In this document: one piece after another, positions 47,420 to 55,828 of the stretch
Position numbering within the stretch: the first letter of the stretch is position 1
How the letters are laid out: the number at the start of each line of letters is the position of its first letter
DNA from: Nocardia ignorata NBRC 108230
GTDB lineage: Bacteria; Actinomycetota; Actinomycetes; Mycobacteriales; Mycobacteriaceae
NCBI RefSeq assembly: GCF_001612905.1
Contig: NZ_BDBI01000002.1
Span: 558,001 to 622,000 of the forward strand
Reading direction: 5' to 3'
Length of the DNA stretch: 64,000 nucleotides
Translations under genes and position numbers: made by a program
The notes under the pieces: model-generated
Databases searched by the model: none
What the model saw: the letters and a program-made list of their open reading frames with translations, nothing else
What the model was told of the DNA's origin: nothing

Positions 47420-48274
47420 GTGCGTACCTCATCGAATCCGGTGTTCAAGAACTTACCTCGCCAAGAGGGAGTCGGCGGTTACGCGAACTTCGGTTCGGGC
47501 GTGACCGGCGCAGGCCAGCTGGGCAACCAGTACGGCGAATACGGTCAGCAGTACGGGCAGCAGTACCAGCAGGCGCCCGCCACCCGTGCCATGACCATCG
47601 ACGACGTGGTCACCAAGACCGGCATCACCCTCGCGGTGCTCACCGTCTCGGCGATCGTCTCCTTCGCGCTGTCGTCGGCGAACCCGTCGCTGGCGCCGCT
47701 GTTCGTCATCGGCGGCGGCCTGATCGGCTTCGTGCTGGTCATGATCGCCAGCTTCGGCAACAAGATGGACAACCCCGCGCTCGTACTGTCGTACGCGGCG
47801 TTCGAGGGTCTGTTCCTCGGCGCGCTGTCGCTGATGTTCACCGACGTCACCTTCGGCGGTGTGGGCGGTAGCGCCCTGATCGGCCAGGCGGTGCTCGGCA
47901 CGTTCGGCGTGTTCTTCGGCATGCTCGTGGTCTACAAGACCGGCGCGATCCGGGTCACCCCGCGATTCACCCGCATGCTGCTCGGCGCCATGGTCGGTGT
48001 GCTGGTCCTGATGCTCGGCAACCTGATCGCCAGTTTCTTCACCGACGGCGGCTTCGGCCTGCGCGACGGCGGCCCGCTGGCCATCGTGTTCAGCCTGGTC
48101 TGCATCGCCATCGCCGCGTTCAGCTTCCTGCTGGACTTCGACTCCGCCGACCAGCTGATCCGCGCCCAGGCCCCCGAGAAGGCCGCCTGGGGCGTCGCCC
48201 TCGGCCTGACCGTCACCCTGGTCTGGCTCTACGTCGAGATCCTCCGCCTGCTGAGCTACTTCCAGCGGGACTGA
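47420..48274 (+). CDS. Bax inhibitor-1/YccA family membrane protein
   Basis: A 284-residue protein: a Gln/Tyr/Gly-rich cytoplasmic start (QYGEYGQQYGQQYQQ) and seven membrane segments of the BI-1 fold. The family pair of acidic residues is in FLLDFDSADQLI. BI-1 proteins act as pH-sensitive calcium leaks in the membrane. GTG 47420 is chosen for its AGGAAAGG site; an in-frame start at 47378 is weaker. A terminator follows. Confidence 0.9.
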   Translation: MRTSSNPVFKNLPRQEGVGGYANFGSGVTGAGQLGNQYGEYGQQYGQQYQQAPATRAMTIDDVVTKTGITLAVLTVSAIVSFALSSANPSLAPLFVIGGGLIGFVLVMIASFGNKMDNPALVLSYAAFEGLFLGALSLMFTDVTFGGVGGSALIGQAVLGTFGVFFGMLVVYKTGAIRVTPRFTRMLLGAMVGVLVLMLGNLIASFFTDGGFGLRDGGPLAIVFSLVCIAIAAFSFLLDFDSADQLIRAQAPEKAAWGVALGLTVTLVWLYVEILRLLSYFQRD

Positions 48275-48291
48275 GTCAAGCGATAGACCCA

Positions 48292-48328
48292 ACAGCGGCT
48301 CCCCACCGATCCGGCGGGGAGCCGCTGT
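48292..48328. terminator. Hairpin terminator between BI-1 and thiolase genes
   Basis: ACAGCGGCTCCCC (48292-48304) and its perfect complement (48316-48328) flank an 11-base loop between convergent genes. Confidence 0.75.
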
Positions 48329-48344
48329 GCTATCCAAACGCTTC

Positions 48345-49565
48345 TCAGCTGAGGCGTTCGATGACCATGGCCATGCCCTGGCCGCCGCCGACGCACATCG
48401 TTTCCACGCCGAACTGCTTGTCGTAGGTCTGCAGGTTGTTCAGCAGGGTGGCGGTGATGCGGGCACCGGTCATGCCGAACGGGTGGCCGAGGGCGATGGC
48501 GCCGCCGGAGACGTTGAGCTTGTCCTCGTCGATCTTCAGCTCACGCGCCGAGCCGAGCACCTGCACGGCGAAGGCCTCGTTGATCTCGAACAGGTCGATG
48601 TCGGCGACCGACTTGCCAGCCAGGGCGAGCGCCTTCTTGACGGCCTCGATCGGGCCGAGGCCCATGATCTCCGGGGACAGGCCCGAGACACCGGTGGACA
48701 CGATGCGCGCCAGCGGGGTGAGACCGAGTTCCTTGGCCTTGGTGTCGCTCATGATCACCAGCGCCGCGGCGCCGTCGTTGAGCGGACAACAGTTGCCCGC
48801 GGTGACGGTGCCGTCGGGGCGGAACACCGGCTTGAGCTGGCTGACGGCCTCGTAGGTGACGCCGGCGCGCGGGCCGTCGTCCTTGCTGACGACGGTGCCG
48901 TCGGGCAGGGTCACCGGGGTGATCTCCCGCTCGAAGAAGCCGTTCTTGATGGCTTCCTCGGCCCGGTTCTGCGAGCGCACGCCCCAGTGGTCCTGGTCCT
49001 CGCGGCTGATGCCGGTGAGCGAGGCGACGTTCTCGGCGGTCTGACCCATCGCGATGTAGGCGTCGGGCAGCAGGCCGTCCTCGCGCGGGTCGTGCCACGC
49101 GCCCGCGCCGCCCTCGGCGGTCTTGGCGGTGCGGGCCTCGGCCTCGGCGAACTCCGGGTTCTTGGTGTCGGGCGAACTGTCGGCCGAACCCTTGGCGTAG
49201 CGGGAAACGGTCTCCACACCGGCGGAGATGAACACATCGCCCTCGCCGGCCTTGATCGCGTGGAAGGCCATCCGGGTGGTCTGCAGCGACGAGGCGCAGT
49301 AGCGGTGCACGGTGGTGCCGGGGACCACGTCGAGGCCGAGCTTCACCGCGACGATGCGCCCCTGGTTGAAGCCACCCTCACCGGCGGGGGAGCCGGTGCC
49401 GAGGATGATGTCGTCGACCTGGGTGGGGTCGAGGGCAGGGACCTTGGCCAGCGCGGCCTGGACCATCTGCGCGGTCAGGTCGTCCGGGCGCATCCCGGCC
49501 AGGGACCCCTTGACGGCACGGCCGATCGGGGAGCGGGCGATGGAAACGATGACGGCCTCGGGCAT
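48345..49565 (-). CDS. Acetyl-CoA acyltransferase (thiolase)
   Basis: A 406-residue thiolase. The nucleophilic cysteine is in HRYCASSLQTTRMA, the acid-base pair in EINEAFAVQ and GGAIALGHPFGMTGAR, and the second cysteine in CVGGGQGMA. It cleaves 3-ketoacyl-CoA in beta-oxidation or forms acetoacetyl-CoA. The SGNH gene beside it matches the fadA3-Rv1075c order of M. tuberculosis. Confidence 0.95.
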   Translation of the reverse strand: MPEAVIVSIARSPIGRAVKGSLAGMRPDDLTAQMVQAALAKVPALDPTQVDDIILGTGSPAGEGGFNQGRIVAVKLGLDVVPGTTVHRYCASSLQTTRMAFHAIKAGEGDVFISAGVETVSRYAKGSADSSPDTKNPEFAEAEARTAKTAEGGAGAWHDPREDGLLPDAYIAMGQTAENVASLTGISREDQDHWGVRSQNRAEEAIKNGFFEREITPVTLPDGTVVSKDDGPRAGVTYEAVSQLKPVFRPDGTVTAGNCCPLNDGAAALVIMSDTKAKELGLTPLARIVSTGVSGLSPEIMGLGPIEAVKKALALAGKSVADIDLFEINEAFAVQVLGSARELKIDEDKLNVSGGAIALGHPFGMTGARITATLLNNLQTYDKQFGVETMCVGGGQGMAMVIERLS

Positions 49566-49614
49566 GAGGACTCCTTTTCGGAAGGCTGGCGCGAACGGCT
49601 GTTGTACATACCGC

Positions 49615-50496
49615 TCATTCGTGAATGTACGTCTCGCTCTGCGCGACAGGAAGACCAGGGCGGCCACGCACCGCGGAGACGAGCACCGGCAACAACTGGG
49701 CGGCCGCGAGTTCGTAACCGGCTGCCGAAGGATGGAAGCCGTCGGTCGCGAAGAGGATCTCGGGAGCCGCCCGGAACTCCGAGGCCACCAGCGGCGAGCC
49801 CATCGGCACCGCGATTCCCCCGGCCAGCGTGGTCGCCACCGTCTGCGCCTTGCCGAGCCGCACACTCCAGTTCGCCACTACCGTGCGCAACGGCTGCGGG
49901 ATGGCGGTGACAGTGCCGAGGTTGGGACACGTGCCGACGACGACCAGCGCGTCGGCCTCGCGCAACCGCGATACGGCCTGCGCGAGCCTGCGGGCCGAGG
50001 CACGGATCGAATGCTTCTTGGTGATGTCGTTGGCGCCGACCAGGATCACCGCCGCGTCCGGCGGCGGGCCCGCGATGAACATCGCATCGACCTGCCCGGC
50101 CAGGCCCTTGGAGGTTGCGCCGGAAATGGCCTTGGTACTCAACCGGATCCGCATGCCGGTGGCCTCGGCCAGGCCGCGGGCCAGGCGCACACCCGGCACC
50201 TCGGCGGCGCCGAGGCAGCCGAGACCGGCCGCGGTGGAGTCGCCGAAGATCATCAGGTGCAGGTCGAACGGGACGTTCTTGCGCCACGGCTCGGGCCGGC
50301 TCGCACCGGGGGCGTACACGCCGTCGGCCTCGGGCGGCTTGGAGGTGTCGCGGCCGATCACCGCGCGTGCGGCGCCTGCCTGGGTCATCAGCAACCGGTA
50401 GGTCGCCCAGGAGACGGTGCCCGCGCCCGACCCGGCGAGGACGGTCGTGGCGCCGGTGACCGCGGCCGTGCGCCAGCTGATTCGAGGTGCGCTCAC
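49615..50496 (-). CDS. SGNH/GDSL-family hydrolase
   Basis: A 293-residue protein, the likely counterpart of Rv1075c. An N-terminal hydrophobic stretch (VTGATTVLAGSGAGTV) anchors or exports it. Catalytic Ser in MIFGDSTAAG, the Asn in LVGANDIT, and the Asp-His pair in FATDGFHPSAAGY are all present. It is probably a cell-envelope esterase. It is 34 bases from, and divergent to, an MFS gene. Confidence 0.92.
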   Translation of the reverse strand: MSAPRISWRTAAVTGATTVLAGSGAGTVSWATYRLLMTQAGAARAVIGRDTSKPPEADGVYAPGASRPEPWRKNVPFDLHLMIFGDSTAAGLGCLGAAEVPGVRLARGLAEATGMRIRLSTKAISGATSKGLAGQVDAMFIAGPPPDAAVILVGANDITKKHSIRASARRLAQAVSRLREADALVVVGTCPNLGTVTAIPQPLRTVVANWSVRLGKAQTVATTLAGGIAVPMGSPLVASEFRAAPEILFATDGFHPSAAGYELAAAQLLPVLVSAVRGRPGLPVAQSETYIHE

Positions 50497-50518
50497 ATCC
50501 GAAAATTCTACGGCGGAC

Positions 50519-50524
50519 TATGGT
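50519..50524 (+). promoter_or_regulatory. -10 element for a leaderless transcript
   Basis: TATGGT ends six bases before the GTG start at 50531. Confidence 0.35.
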
Positions 50525-50530
50525 GCGGGA

Positions 50531-51934
50531 GTGGGGAAGGCGCCCGAGCTGTTGCGACTCGGCCAACCGGCCGGGCGACGGCTGCTCGCCGCCACTGTGC
50601 TCGGCTCGGGGATGGGGTTTCTCGACGGCACCATCGTCAACGTCGCGCTTCCCCGGATCGGCGCCGAACTGCACGCCGACCTGGCCGCGCTGCAATGGGT
50701 CATCAACGGCTACACCCTCGCACTCGCCTCGCTGATTCTCGTCGGTGGCGCGCTCGGCGACCGATTCGGCCGCAAACGGATGTTCGCCTGGGGTGTCGTC
50801 GCGTTCGCCGTCACCTCCGCGCTGTGCGCGCTCGCGCCGACGATCGAAACCTTGATCGCGGCACGGTTGTTGCAGGGCGTCGCCGCCGCCCTGCTGACCC
50901 CCGGCAGTCTGGCTCTGGTCGAGTCGTCGTTCGTTCATCACGACCGGATGCGGGCCATCGGCGCCTGGACCGGCATGCTCGGCGTCGCCACCGCGGCTGG
51001 TCCGGTGCTCGGTGGCTGGCTGGTCGGGCTGTCGTGGCGGTGGGCGTTCGCGATCAATCTGCCGCTGGCCGTGCTCACCCTGCTGCTGTTGCGCGGCGCG
51101 CCGGAGTCACGCGACGAACGCGCGGACGGCAAGCACTTCGACCTCCCCGGCATCGTGCTCGCGCCGGTGGCGCTGGCCGGGGTCACCTGGGCGCTGACCG
51201 CATGGCCCGGCACCGGCCCCACGCCCGCGACGGTCGGCGCCGCGGCGACGGGTGTGGTCGCCGCCGTGGCGTTCGTCGTCGTCGAACGGCGGGCGCGGTA
51301 TCCGATGGTGCCGCCCGAGATGTTCGCCGACCGGGTCTTCAGCCTCATCAACGTGGTGACGCTGCTCGTCTACGCCGCGCTGTCCGGCTCGATGGTGTTC
51401 CTCGCCCTGTTCCTCCAGATCGGCGCCGGCTGGTCGCCGTTGGCGGCCGGGGCGGCGAGCGTGCCGATCAGTGTGCTGATGTTCCTGCTCGCGGCGCGTT
51501 TCGGCGCCGTCGCCACCCGGTTCGGGCCACGCGGGCCGATGGTGATCGGCGCGTTGGTCCTGGCCGGTGGGCTGGCGCTGCTGGCGGGTGCGCCGCGCGA
51601 CCCCGGCTTCGTGACCGACATCCTGCCCGGGATGCTCGCCATGGGCCTCGGCCTCTCCATGCTCGTCGCCCCGCTGACCGGCACCGTCCTCGCCGCCGCA
51701 CCGGCTGGTCGAGCCGGGGTCGCCAGCGGCATCAACAACGCGGTCTCGCGCACGGCGGGGTTGCTCGCCGTCGCCGCGTTGCCGCTGCTGGTCGGGCTTT
51801 CCGGGCACGCCTATGCCGACGCCGATGCCGTCACCGCGGCCTATCGCGGCGCGCTGTGGTGGTGCGTGGGCTTGGTGCTCGCCGGTGCAGTCGTCACCGC
51901 GGTCGGCCTGTCGGGGCGTCGCGCCGCCGGGTGA
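50531..51934 (+). CDS. MFS drug efflux pump, DHA2 (14-helix) family
   Basis: A 467-residue carrier with about 14 membrane segments. Motif D1 is LDGTIVNVALPRIG, motif A is GDRFGRKRMF, and motif C is TGMLGVATAAGPVLGGWL. DHA2 members export drugs and dyes by proton antiport. GTG 50531 is preferred over an upstream start inside the divergent gene. Substrates are not known. Confidence 0.93.
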   Translation: MGKAPELLRLGQPAGRRLLAATVLGSGMGFLDGTIVNVALPRIGAELHADLAALQWVINGYTLALASLILVGGALGDRFGRKRMFAWGVVAFAVTSALCALAPTIETLIAARLLQGVAAALLTPGSLALVESSFVHHDRMRAIGAWTGMLGVATAAGPVLGGWLVGLSWRWAFAINLPLAVLTLLLLRGAPESRDERADGKHFDLPGIVLAPVALAGVTWALTAWPGTGPTPATVGAAATGVVAAVAFVVVERRARYPMVPPEMFADRVFSLINVVTLLVYAALSGSMVFLALFLQIGAGWSPLAAGAASVPISVLMFLLAARFGAVATRFGPRGPMVIGALVLAGGLALLAGAPRDPGFVTDILPGMLAMGLGLSMLVAPLTGTVLAAAPAGRAGVASGINNAVSRTAGLLAVAALPLLVGLSGHAYADADAVTAAYRGALWWCVGLVLAGAVVTAVGLSGRRAAG

Positions 51935-52007
51935 TGGACCGGTGTGCTGGCACACACTGTCGGACCAGGTCGCGACCTGCGCGCGAGGTTCTGCAACTAT
52001 GGAGCTC

Positions 52008-53390
52008 ATGCGCATCGCGGATCATGTCGTCGACCTCATCGGCAACACCCCACTGGTTCGGCTGAACTCGGTGGTCGGCCCGAACGCGGGCCTGGTCGCC
52101 GCGAAGATCGAATACCTCAACCCGGGCGGCAGCTCCAAGGACCGCATCGCGGTCAAGATGATCGATGCCGCCGAGGAAGAGGGCCTGCTGAAGCCGGGCG
52201 GCACGATCGTCGAGCCCACCTCGGGCAACACCGGCGTCGGCCTGGCCTTGGTCGCCCAGCAGCGCGGGTACAAGTGCGTATTCGTCTGCCCCGACAAGGT
52301 GAGCGAGGACAAGCGCAACGTGCTGCGTGCCTACGGCGCCGAGGTCGTGGTCTGCCCGACCGCCGTGCCGCCGGAGCACCCCGACAGCTACTACAACGTC
52401 TCCGATCGCCTGGTCCGCGAGATCGACGGCGCCTGGAAGCCCAACCAGTACTCCAACCCGGGCGGCCCGGAAAGCCACTACGAGACCACCGGCCCCGAGA
52501 TCTGGGCCGACACCGAAGGCAAGGTCACCCACTTCGTCGCGGGTGTCGGCACCGGCGGCACCATCACCGGCACCGGCCGCTACCTCAAGGAGGTCTCGGG
52601 CGGGAAGGTGAAGATCATCGGCGCCGACCCCGAGGGCTCGGTGTACTCCGGCGGCACCGGCCGCCCCTACCTCGTCGAGGGCGTCGGTGAGGACTTCTGG
52701 CCCACCGCCTACGACCCGGCCGTGCCCGACGAGATCATCGCCGTCTCCGACGCCGACTCCTTCGAGATGACCCGTCGCCTGGCCCGGGAAGAGGGCCTGC
52801 TCGTCGGCGGCTCGTGCGGCATGGCCGTGGTCGCCGCGATCGAGGTGGCCCGGCGCGACCCCGACGCCGTCGTCGTGGTGCTGCTGCCCGACGGTGGCCG
52901 CGGCTACCTGTCGAAGATCTTCAACGACAAGTGGATGAGCTCCTACGGCTTCCTCACCACCCCGCTCGAGTCGGGCCCGGAACCGCTGGTCGGTGACGTG
53001 CTGCGCGGCAAGTCGGGCGAGCTGCCCGACCTGGTGCACACCCACCCGTCGGAGACCCTGCGCGACGCCATCGAGATCCTGCGCGAATACGGTGTCTCGC
53101 AGATGCCGGTCGTCGGCGCGGAACCGCCGGTGATGGCGGGCGAGGTGGCGGGCAGCGTCACCGAACGCGACCTGCTCTCGGCCGTCTTCGAGGGCCGCGC
53201 CCAGCTCACCGACTCGGTGGCCCAGCACATGAGCCCGTCCTTCCCCTTGATCGGCTCGGGCGAACCTCTCTCGACCGCCACCAAGGCCCTGTCCGACACC
53301 GACGCCCTGATGGTCGTCGAAGACGGCAAGCCCGTCGGCGTCATCACCCGCCACGACCTGCTCGGCTTCCTGAGCACCGGCTCGATCTGA
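52008..53390 (+). CDS. cbs: Cystathionine beta-synthase
   Basis: A 460-residue enzyme joining serine and homocysteine in transsulfuration. The PLP lysine is in NPGGSSKDRIAVK and the substrate loop is TSGNTG; two CBS domains form the C-terminus (VSQMPVVGAEP and TDALMVVEDGKPVGVITR shortened). It is close to Rv1077 throughout. ATG 52008 matches the mycobacterial start; ATG 51999 is in frame. It works with metB at 61890. A weak inverted repeat (53428-53452) follows. Confidence 0.95.
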   Translation: MRIADHVVDLIGNTPLVRLNSVVGPNAGLVAAKIEYLNPGGSSKDRIAVKMIDAAEEEGLLKPGGTIVEPTSGNTGVGLALVAQQRGYKCVFVCPDKVSEDKRNVLRAYGAEVVVCPTAVPPEHPDSYYNVSDRLVREIDGAWKPNQYSNPGGPESHYETTGPEIWADTEGKVTHFVAGVGTGGTITGTGRYLKEVSGGKVKIIGADPEGSVYSGGTGRPYLVEGVGEDFWPTAYDPAVPDEIIAVSDADSFEMTRRLAREEGLLVGGSCGMAVVAAIEVARRDPDAVVVVLLPDGGRGYLSKIFNDKWMSSYGFLTTPLESGPEPLVGDVLRGKSGELPDLVHTHPSETLRDAIEILREYGVSQMPVVGAEPPVMAGEVAGSVTERDLLSAVFEGRAQLTDSVAQHMSPSFPLIGSGEPLSTATKALSDTDALMVVEDGKPVGVITRHDLLGFLSTGSI

Positions 53391-53484
53391 GGTCAGACCG
53401 CATGTGAGGCCGTGCGCAGACTTCGGCCAGCTGGAGTGCGTGTCGCCAGCTGACGGCCCGCTGTCCCGATGCGCTCGACGTCAT

Positions 53485-53784
53485 TCATCGAGCAGCGACT
53501 CCGCGACCATCGAGCCAGTTCCACACGGTTTTCGGTGATGCGCTGGAACCAGGACCTGCCAGTGCAAGAACTGCCACAGCCTCACCCAAGTCGTCCATGC
53601 CTACGCCTGCCGCGTAGGTAGCGAGCGCGTTCATGTCTTTGTCGGCCTCTGCCCGCAAGCCTGCCAGGATTTCGGCATCGCGTTCGGCCGTCCGCCGCAG
53701 TCGATCCCGTTCCAGGGCCTGCTCGATGACAGCAGCGCGGCTGGGCGCCAGCCCGGCGGAAACCGTGCGGTCGAGGTAACTCAC
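53485..53784 (-). CDS. Antitoxin-like protein (ribbon-helix-helix type)
   Basis: A 99-residue protein. SAGLAPSRAAVIEQALERD looks like the helix pair of a ribbon-helix-helix antitoxin, followed by a charged helix (RRTAERDAEILAGLRAEAD) where a toxin would bind. No toxin gene flanks it. It may be an orphan antitoxin or a regulator. Confidence 0.55.
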   Translation of the reverse strand: MSYLDRTVSAGLAPSRAAVIEQALERDRLRRTAERDAEILAGLRAEADKDMNALATYAAGVGMDDLGEAVAVLALAGPGSSASPKTVWNWLDGRGVAAR

Positions 53785-54133
53785 TGTGGCTTCGTCGGGC
53801 GAACAGTGATTTGCCTGCGCATCCCACTATTGTGCTCGATTCGGGTTTCGGCGCACGAACATACCGGCGGCGGCGCGGGCGGGCTGGACCAACTCGTGCA
53901 CTCGTCGCACTGGAAACCTCAGTGCGCCAGGTGATTTGCGTAGTCGCCGAAGTTGCCAGACCGGTAAGATCCCCGGCGAGTCAGCGGAACGGCGGGGGAT
54001 TCAACGAATACGGAACAGGCACGGCCACGATTGACGTTCGGCGCACATCCGCGGGGCAATGTGATGGCAACGCAAGGTTGGCACAACCACTCGAGCCCGC
54101 GCACCGGCTCTCCAGCCAGCAGCGGGCGCTGAT
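53785..54133. other. Stretch without a supported gene
   Basis: A 108-codon plus-strand frame crosses this region but has no recognisable domain, no ribosome site and a composition unlike the neighbouring genes. I see no RNA or strong repeat here. Confidence 0.4.
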
Positions 54134-54370
54134 ATGAATCCAGCTCCGGGTGCTCGGGTGATGGTGGCAGGCCGAATAATCCTGCAATGCGTGGTGTGTC
54201 GCGGAGATCGATTCCAGTATCGCCAGGTCAGCATGAACACTCCGGGGATGACCATGATGGGCTGGGATTGGCTCAACAAAAGCGCCACCGGCGTGGTGTG
54301 TCTGCGGTGCGGATACGTTCACCAGTTCATGCAGCCGGTGCAATGGGAAACGCCGCCGCCAACGGGGTGA
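54134..54370 (+). CDS. Small zinc-ribbon protein
   Basis: A 78-residue protein with two CxxC pairs (LQCVVCRGD and VVCLRCGYV) about 35 residues apart, a treble-clef or zinc-ribbon pattern of nucleic-acid-binding proteins. Hydrophobic Met-rich residues lie between them. No family recognised. ATG 54161 is an alternative start. Confidence 0.6.
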   Translation: MNPAPGARVMVAGRIILQCVVCRGDRFQYRQVSMNTPGMTMMGWDWLNKSATGVVCLRCGYVHQFMQPVQWETPPPTG

Positions 54371-54452
54371 CCGTCGGCCCAGGCTTGCCGGTCCGCAACG
54401 GGGCAGCGAACGGACGGCCTCACGTGGGGTGTGGCGACCAGCATCTCATGGC

Positions 54453-54483
54453 TTTACCTGACATTATCACATTTGATAATATC
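54453..54483 (+). promoter_or_regulatory. Promoter and palindrome of the nucleotidyltransferase gene
   Basis: TTTACC (54453-54458) and GATAAT (54475-54480) are 16 bases apart; the start codon is eight bases past the -10, so the mRNA may be leaderless. GACATTATC (54460-54468) and GATAATATC (54475-54483) form an inverted repeat (8 of 9) over the -10, a probable autoregulatory operator. This AT-rich patch stands out locally. Confidence 0.55.
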
Positions 54484-54488
54484 GCTTC

Positions 54489-55202
54489 ATGGTGGGCGGC
54501 CCGAACGATGTCAGTGGCGAGCTTGCTGCCGTGCTCGAATCGGCCGCCAAGCTGCAGGACTTGGTCCCGGACGCGGTGCTGGTCGGGGGTTCGGCGGCAG
54601 CGCTCTATGCGGGGCACCGTGACTCCTACGATCACGATCATGACCTGCGCGACCTGCGGGACCGTTTCGACATGGTGCTCGAGGCGATCGAGTCCGAGGG
54701 GGAGTGGGTTACCAACCGGGTGCGGCCGGGAAAGTTGATACTCGGCCGATTGGGCGATATCGAAGCCGGGGTCCGGCAGTTGATTCGCGCGCGGCCGCTG
54801 GAAACGGCCACCGTCGAGCTTCCCTCCGGGCGCCGATTATGTGTACCGACCGTCGCGGAAACGCTGCGTATCAAGGCCTTCCTGATCGTGCGACGGAACC
54901 AAACCCGTGACTATCTCGATGTTGCCGCACTGACCGAGGCGATGGGGACCGCCGAGGCGGTCGAGGTGCTTGCGCATATCGATGAGTACTACGCCGACCA
55001 GCGGATCGACGGCATGCCCGTCTCCTCTCAGGTGGTGCGTCAGCTCGCTGATCCACGACCCGCTGATTCGTCGGTCACTCAGCAGCTGACGGCGTATCGC
55101 AACCTCGATCACCAGTGGCACGATTGGAATCGGGTGCGGGAGCGGTGCCGGGAAGTGGCGATAGCGCTCGTGGAAGGTGGGGATGATGGTCCAGTTTCGT
55201 AA
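54489..55202 (+). CDS. AbiEii-like nucleotidyltransferase (candidate toxin)
   Basis: A 237-residue protein of the nucleotidyltransferase fold: VLVGGSAAALYAGHRDSYDHD carries the GGSAA strand-turn and HRDSxDHD metal region shortened here to its key residues. This pattern occurs in AbiEii/MNT-type toxins, which modify tRNA or block growth after phage infection. It overlaps an HTH gene by about 17 bases, the arrangement of a toxin-antitoxin pair. Toxicity is inferred. Confidence 0.7.
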   Translation: MVGGPNDVSGELAAVLESAAKLQDLVPDAVLVGGSAAALYAGHRDSYDHDHDLRDLRDRFDMVLEAIESEGEWVTNRVRPGKLILGRLGDIEAGVRQLIRARPLETATVELPSGRRLCVPTVAETLRIKAFLIVRRNQTRDYLDVAALTEAMGTAEAVEVLAHIDEYYADQRIDGMPVSSQVVRQLADPRPADSSVTQQLTAYRNLDHQWHDWNRVRERCREVAIALVEGGDDGPVS

Positions 55203-55629
55203 CTTGAATATCTCCCCGGACGCGCCGGTCTCGGAGTGGCCGACCGAGGCGGTGCAAACCGCGTTGGAGCGTGGTGACCTTCGTGATTGGCGGCGGATCG
55301 GTGCGGAGTTGCGGCGCGACCCGTGGGGGCGGATCGCGCGTCGGTTGGAAGAGATCCTTTCGCACAGTCGTCCCTACGGGGTCGCCGAGTTGATGGAAGG
55401 CCTACTCGAGCGGGCACGCGAGCGCGCCGAGGCCGACGAGCGAAGAGAAGTTGCCGACGAGGTGCGTCGGGCGGTCGCCGATTCTGGGTTGACCAGCGCC
55501 GAATTCGCCGCCAGCGTGGGAACTTCCGGCTCACGACTGTCCACCTACATGAGCGGCAAGGTTGTCCCCTCCTCGACGATGATGGTACGAATTCGTCGCG
55601 TGGCAGACCGCCACCGATCGGTCGCGTGA
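55186..55629 (+). CDS. XRE-type HTH protein (candidate antitoxin)
   Basis: A 147-residue protein. The N-terminal two thirds is charged and helical with no known family; the C-terminus is a Cro/C1-type HTH (SGLTSAEFAASVGTSGSRLS, then YMSGKVVPSSTMMVRI). It probably binds the palindrome before the upstream gene. ATG 55186 or 55183; the overlap with the nucleotidyltransferase gene suggests coupled translation. Confidence 0.7.
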   Translation: MVQFRNLNISPDAPVSEWPTEAVQTALERGDLRDWRRIGAELRRDPWGRIARRLEEILSHSRPYGVAELMEGLLERARERAEADERREVADEVRRAVADSGLTSAEFAASVGTSGSRLSTYMSGKVVPSSTMMVRIRRVADRHRSVA

Positions 55630-55828
55630 CCCGCTCGGGACGCGGATGGTCGGTTGATACGGGCACAGCGGGATCGGTTGATCGAGCCGGCGCAGCGACT
55701 GCAGAGCGCGCACGGCGTCGTGCTTGGCAACATCGTCTGGGGTGAGCAGGGAGCGCAACGGCGGCGCGATCAGAGTGACGATGAAGTCCCGCAGGGCGGT
55801 CGCTGTGGACAGCCCTGCGGGATGTCGG
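55630..55828. other. Short stretch with an unassigned minus-strand frame
   Basis: A minus-strand frame (55531 to about 55843) holds a plausible-looking stretch (LRDFIVTLIAPPLRSLLTPD) but has no good start and crosses the end of the HTH gene. It may be the tail of a decayed gene downstream of erm. Confidence 0.3.

Noticed and set aside
49312..52065. A 917-codon plus-strand frame crossing three genes
   Set aside because: It runs antisense through thiolase and SGNH genes and out of frame through the MFS gene; Arg-rich shadow with no domains.
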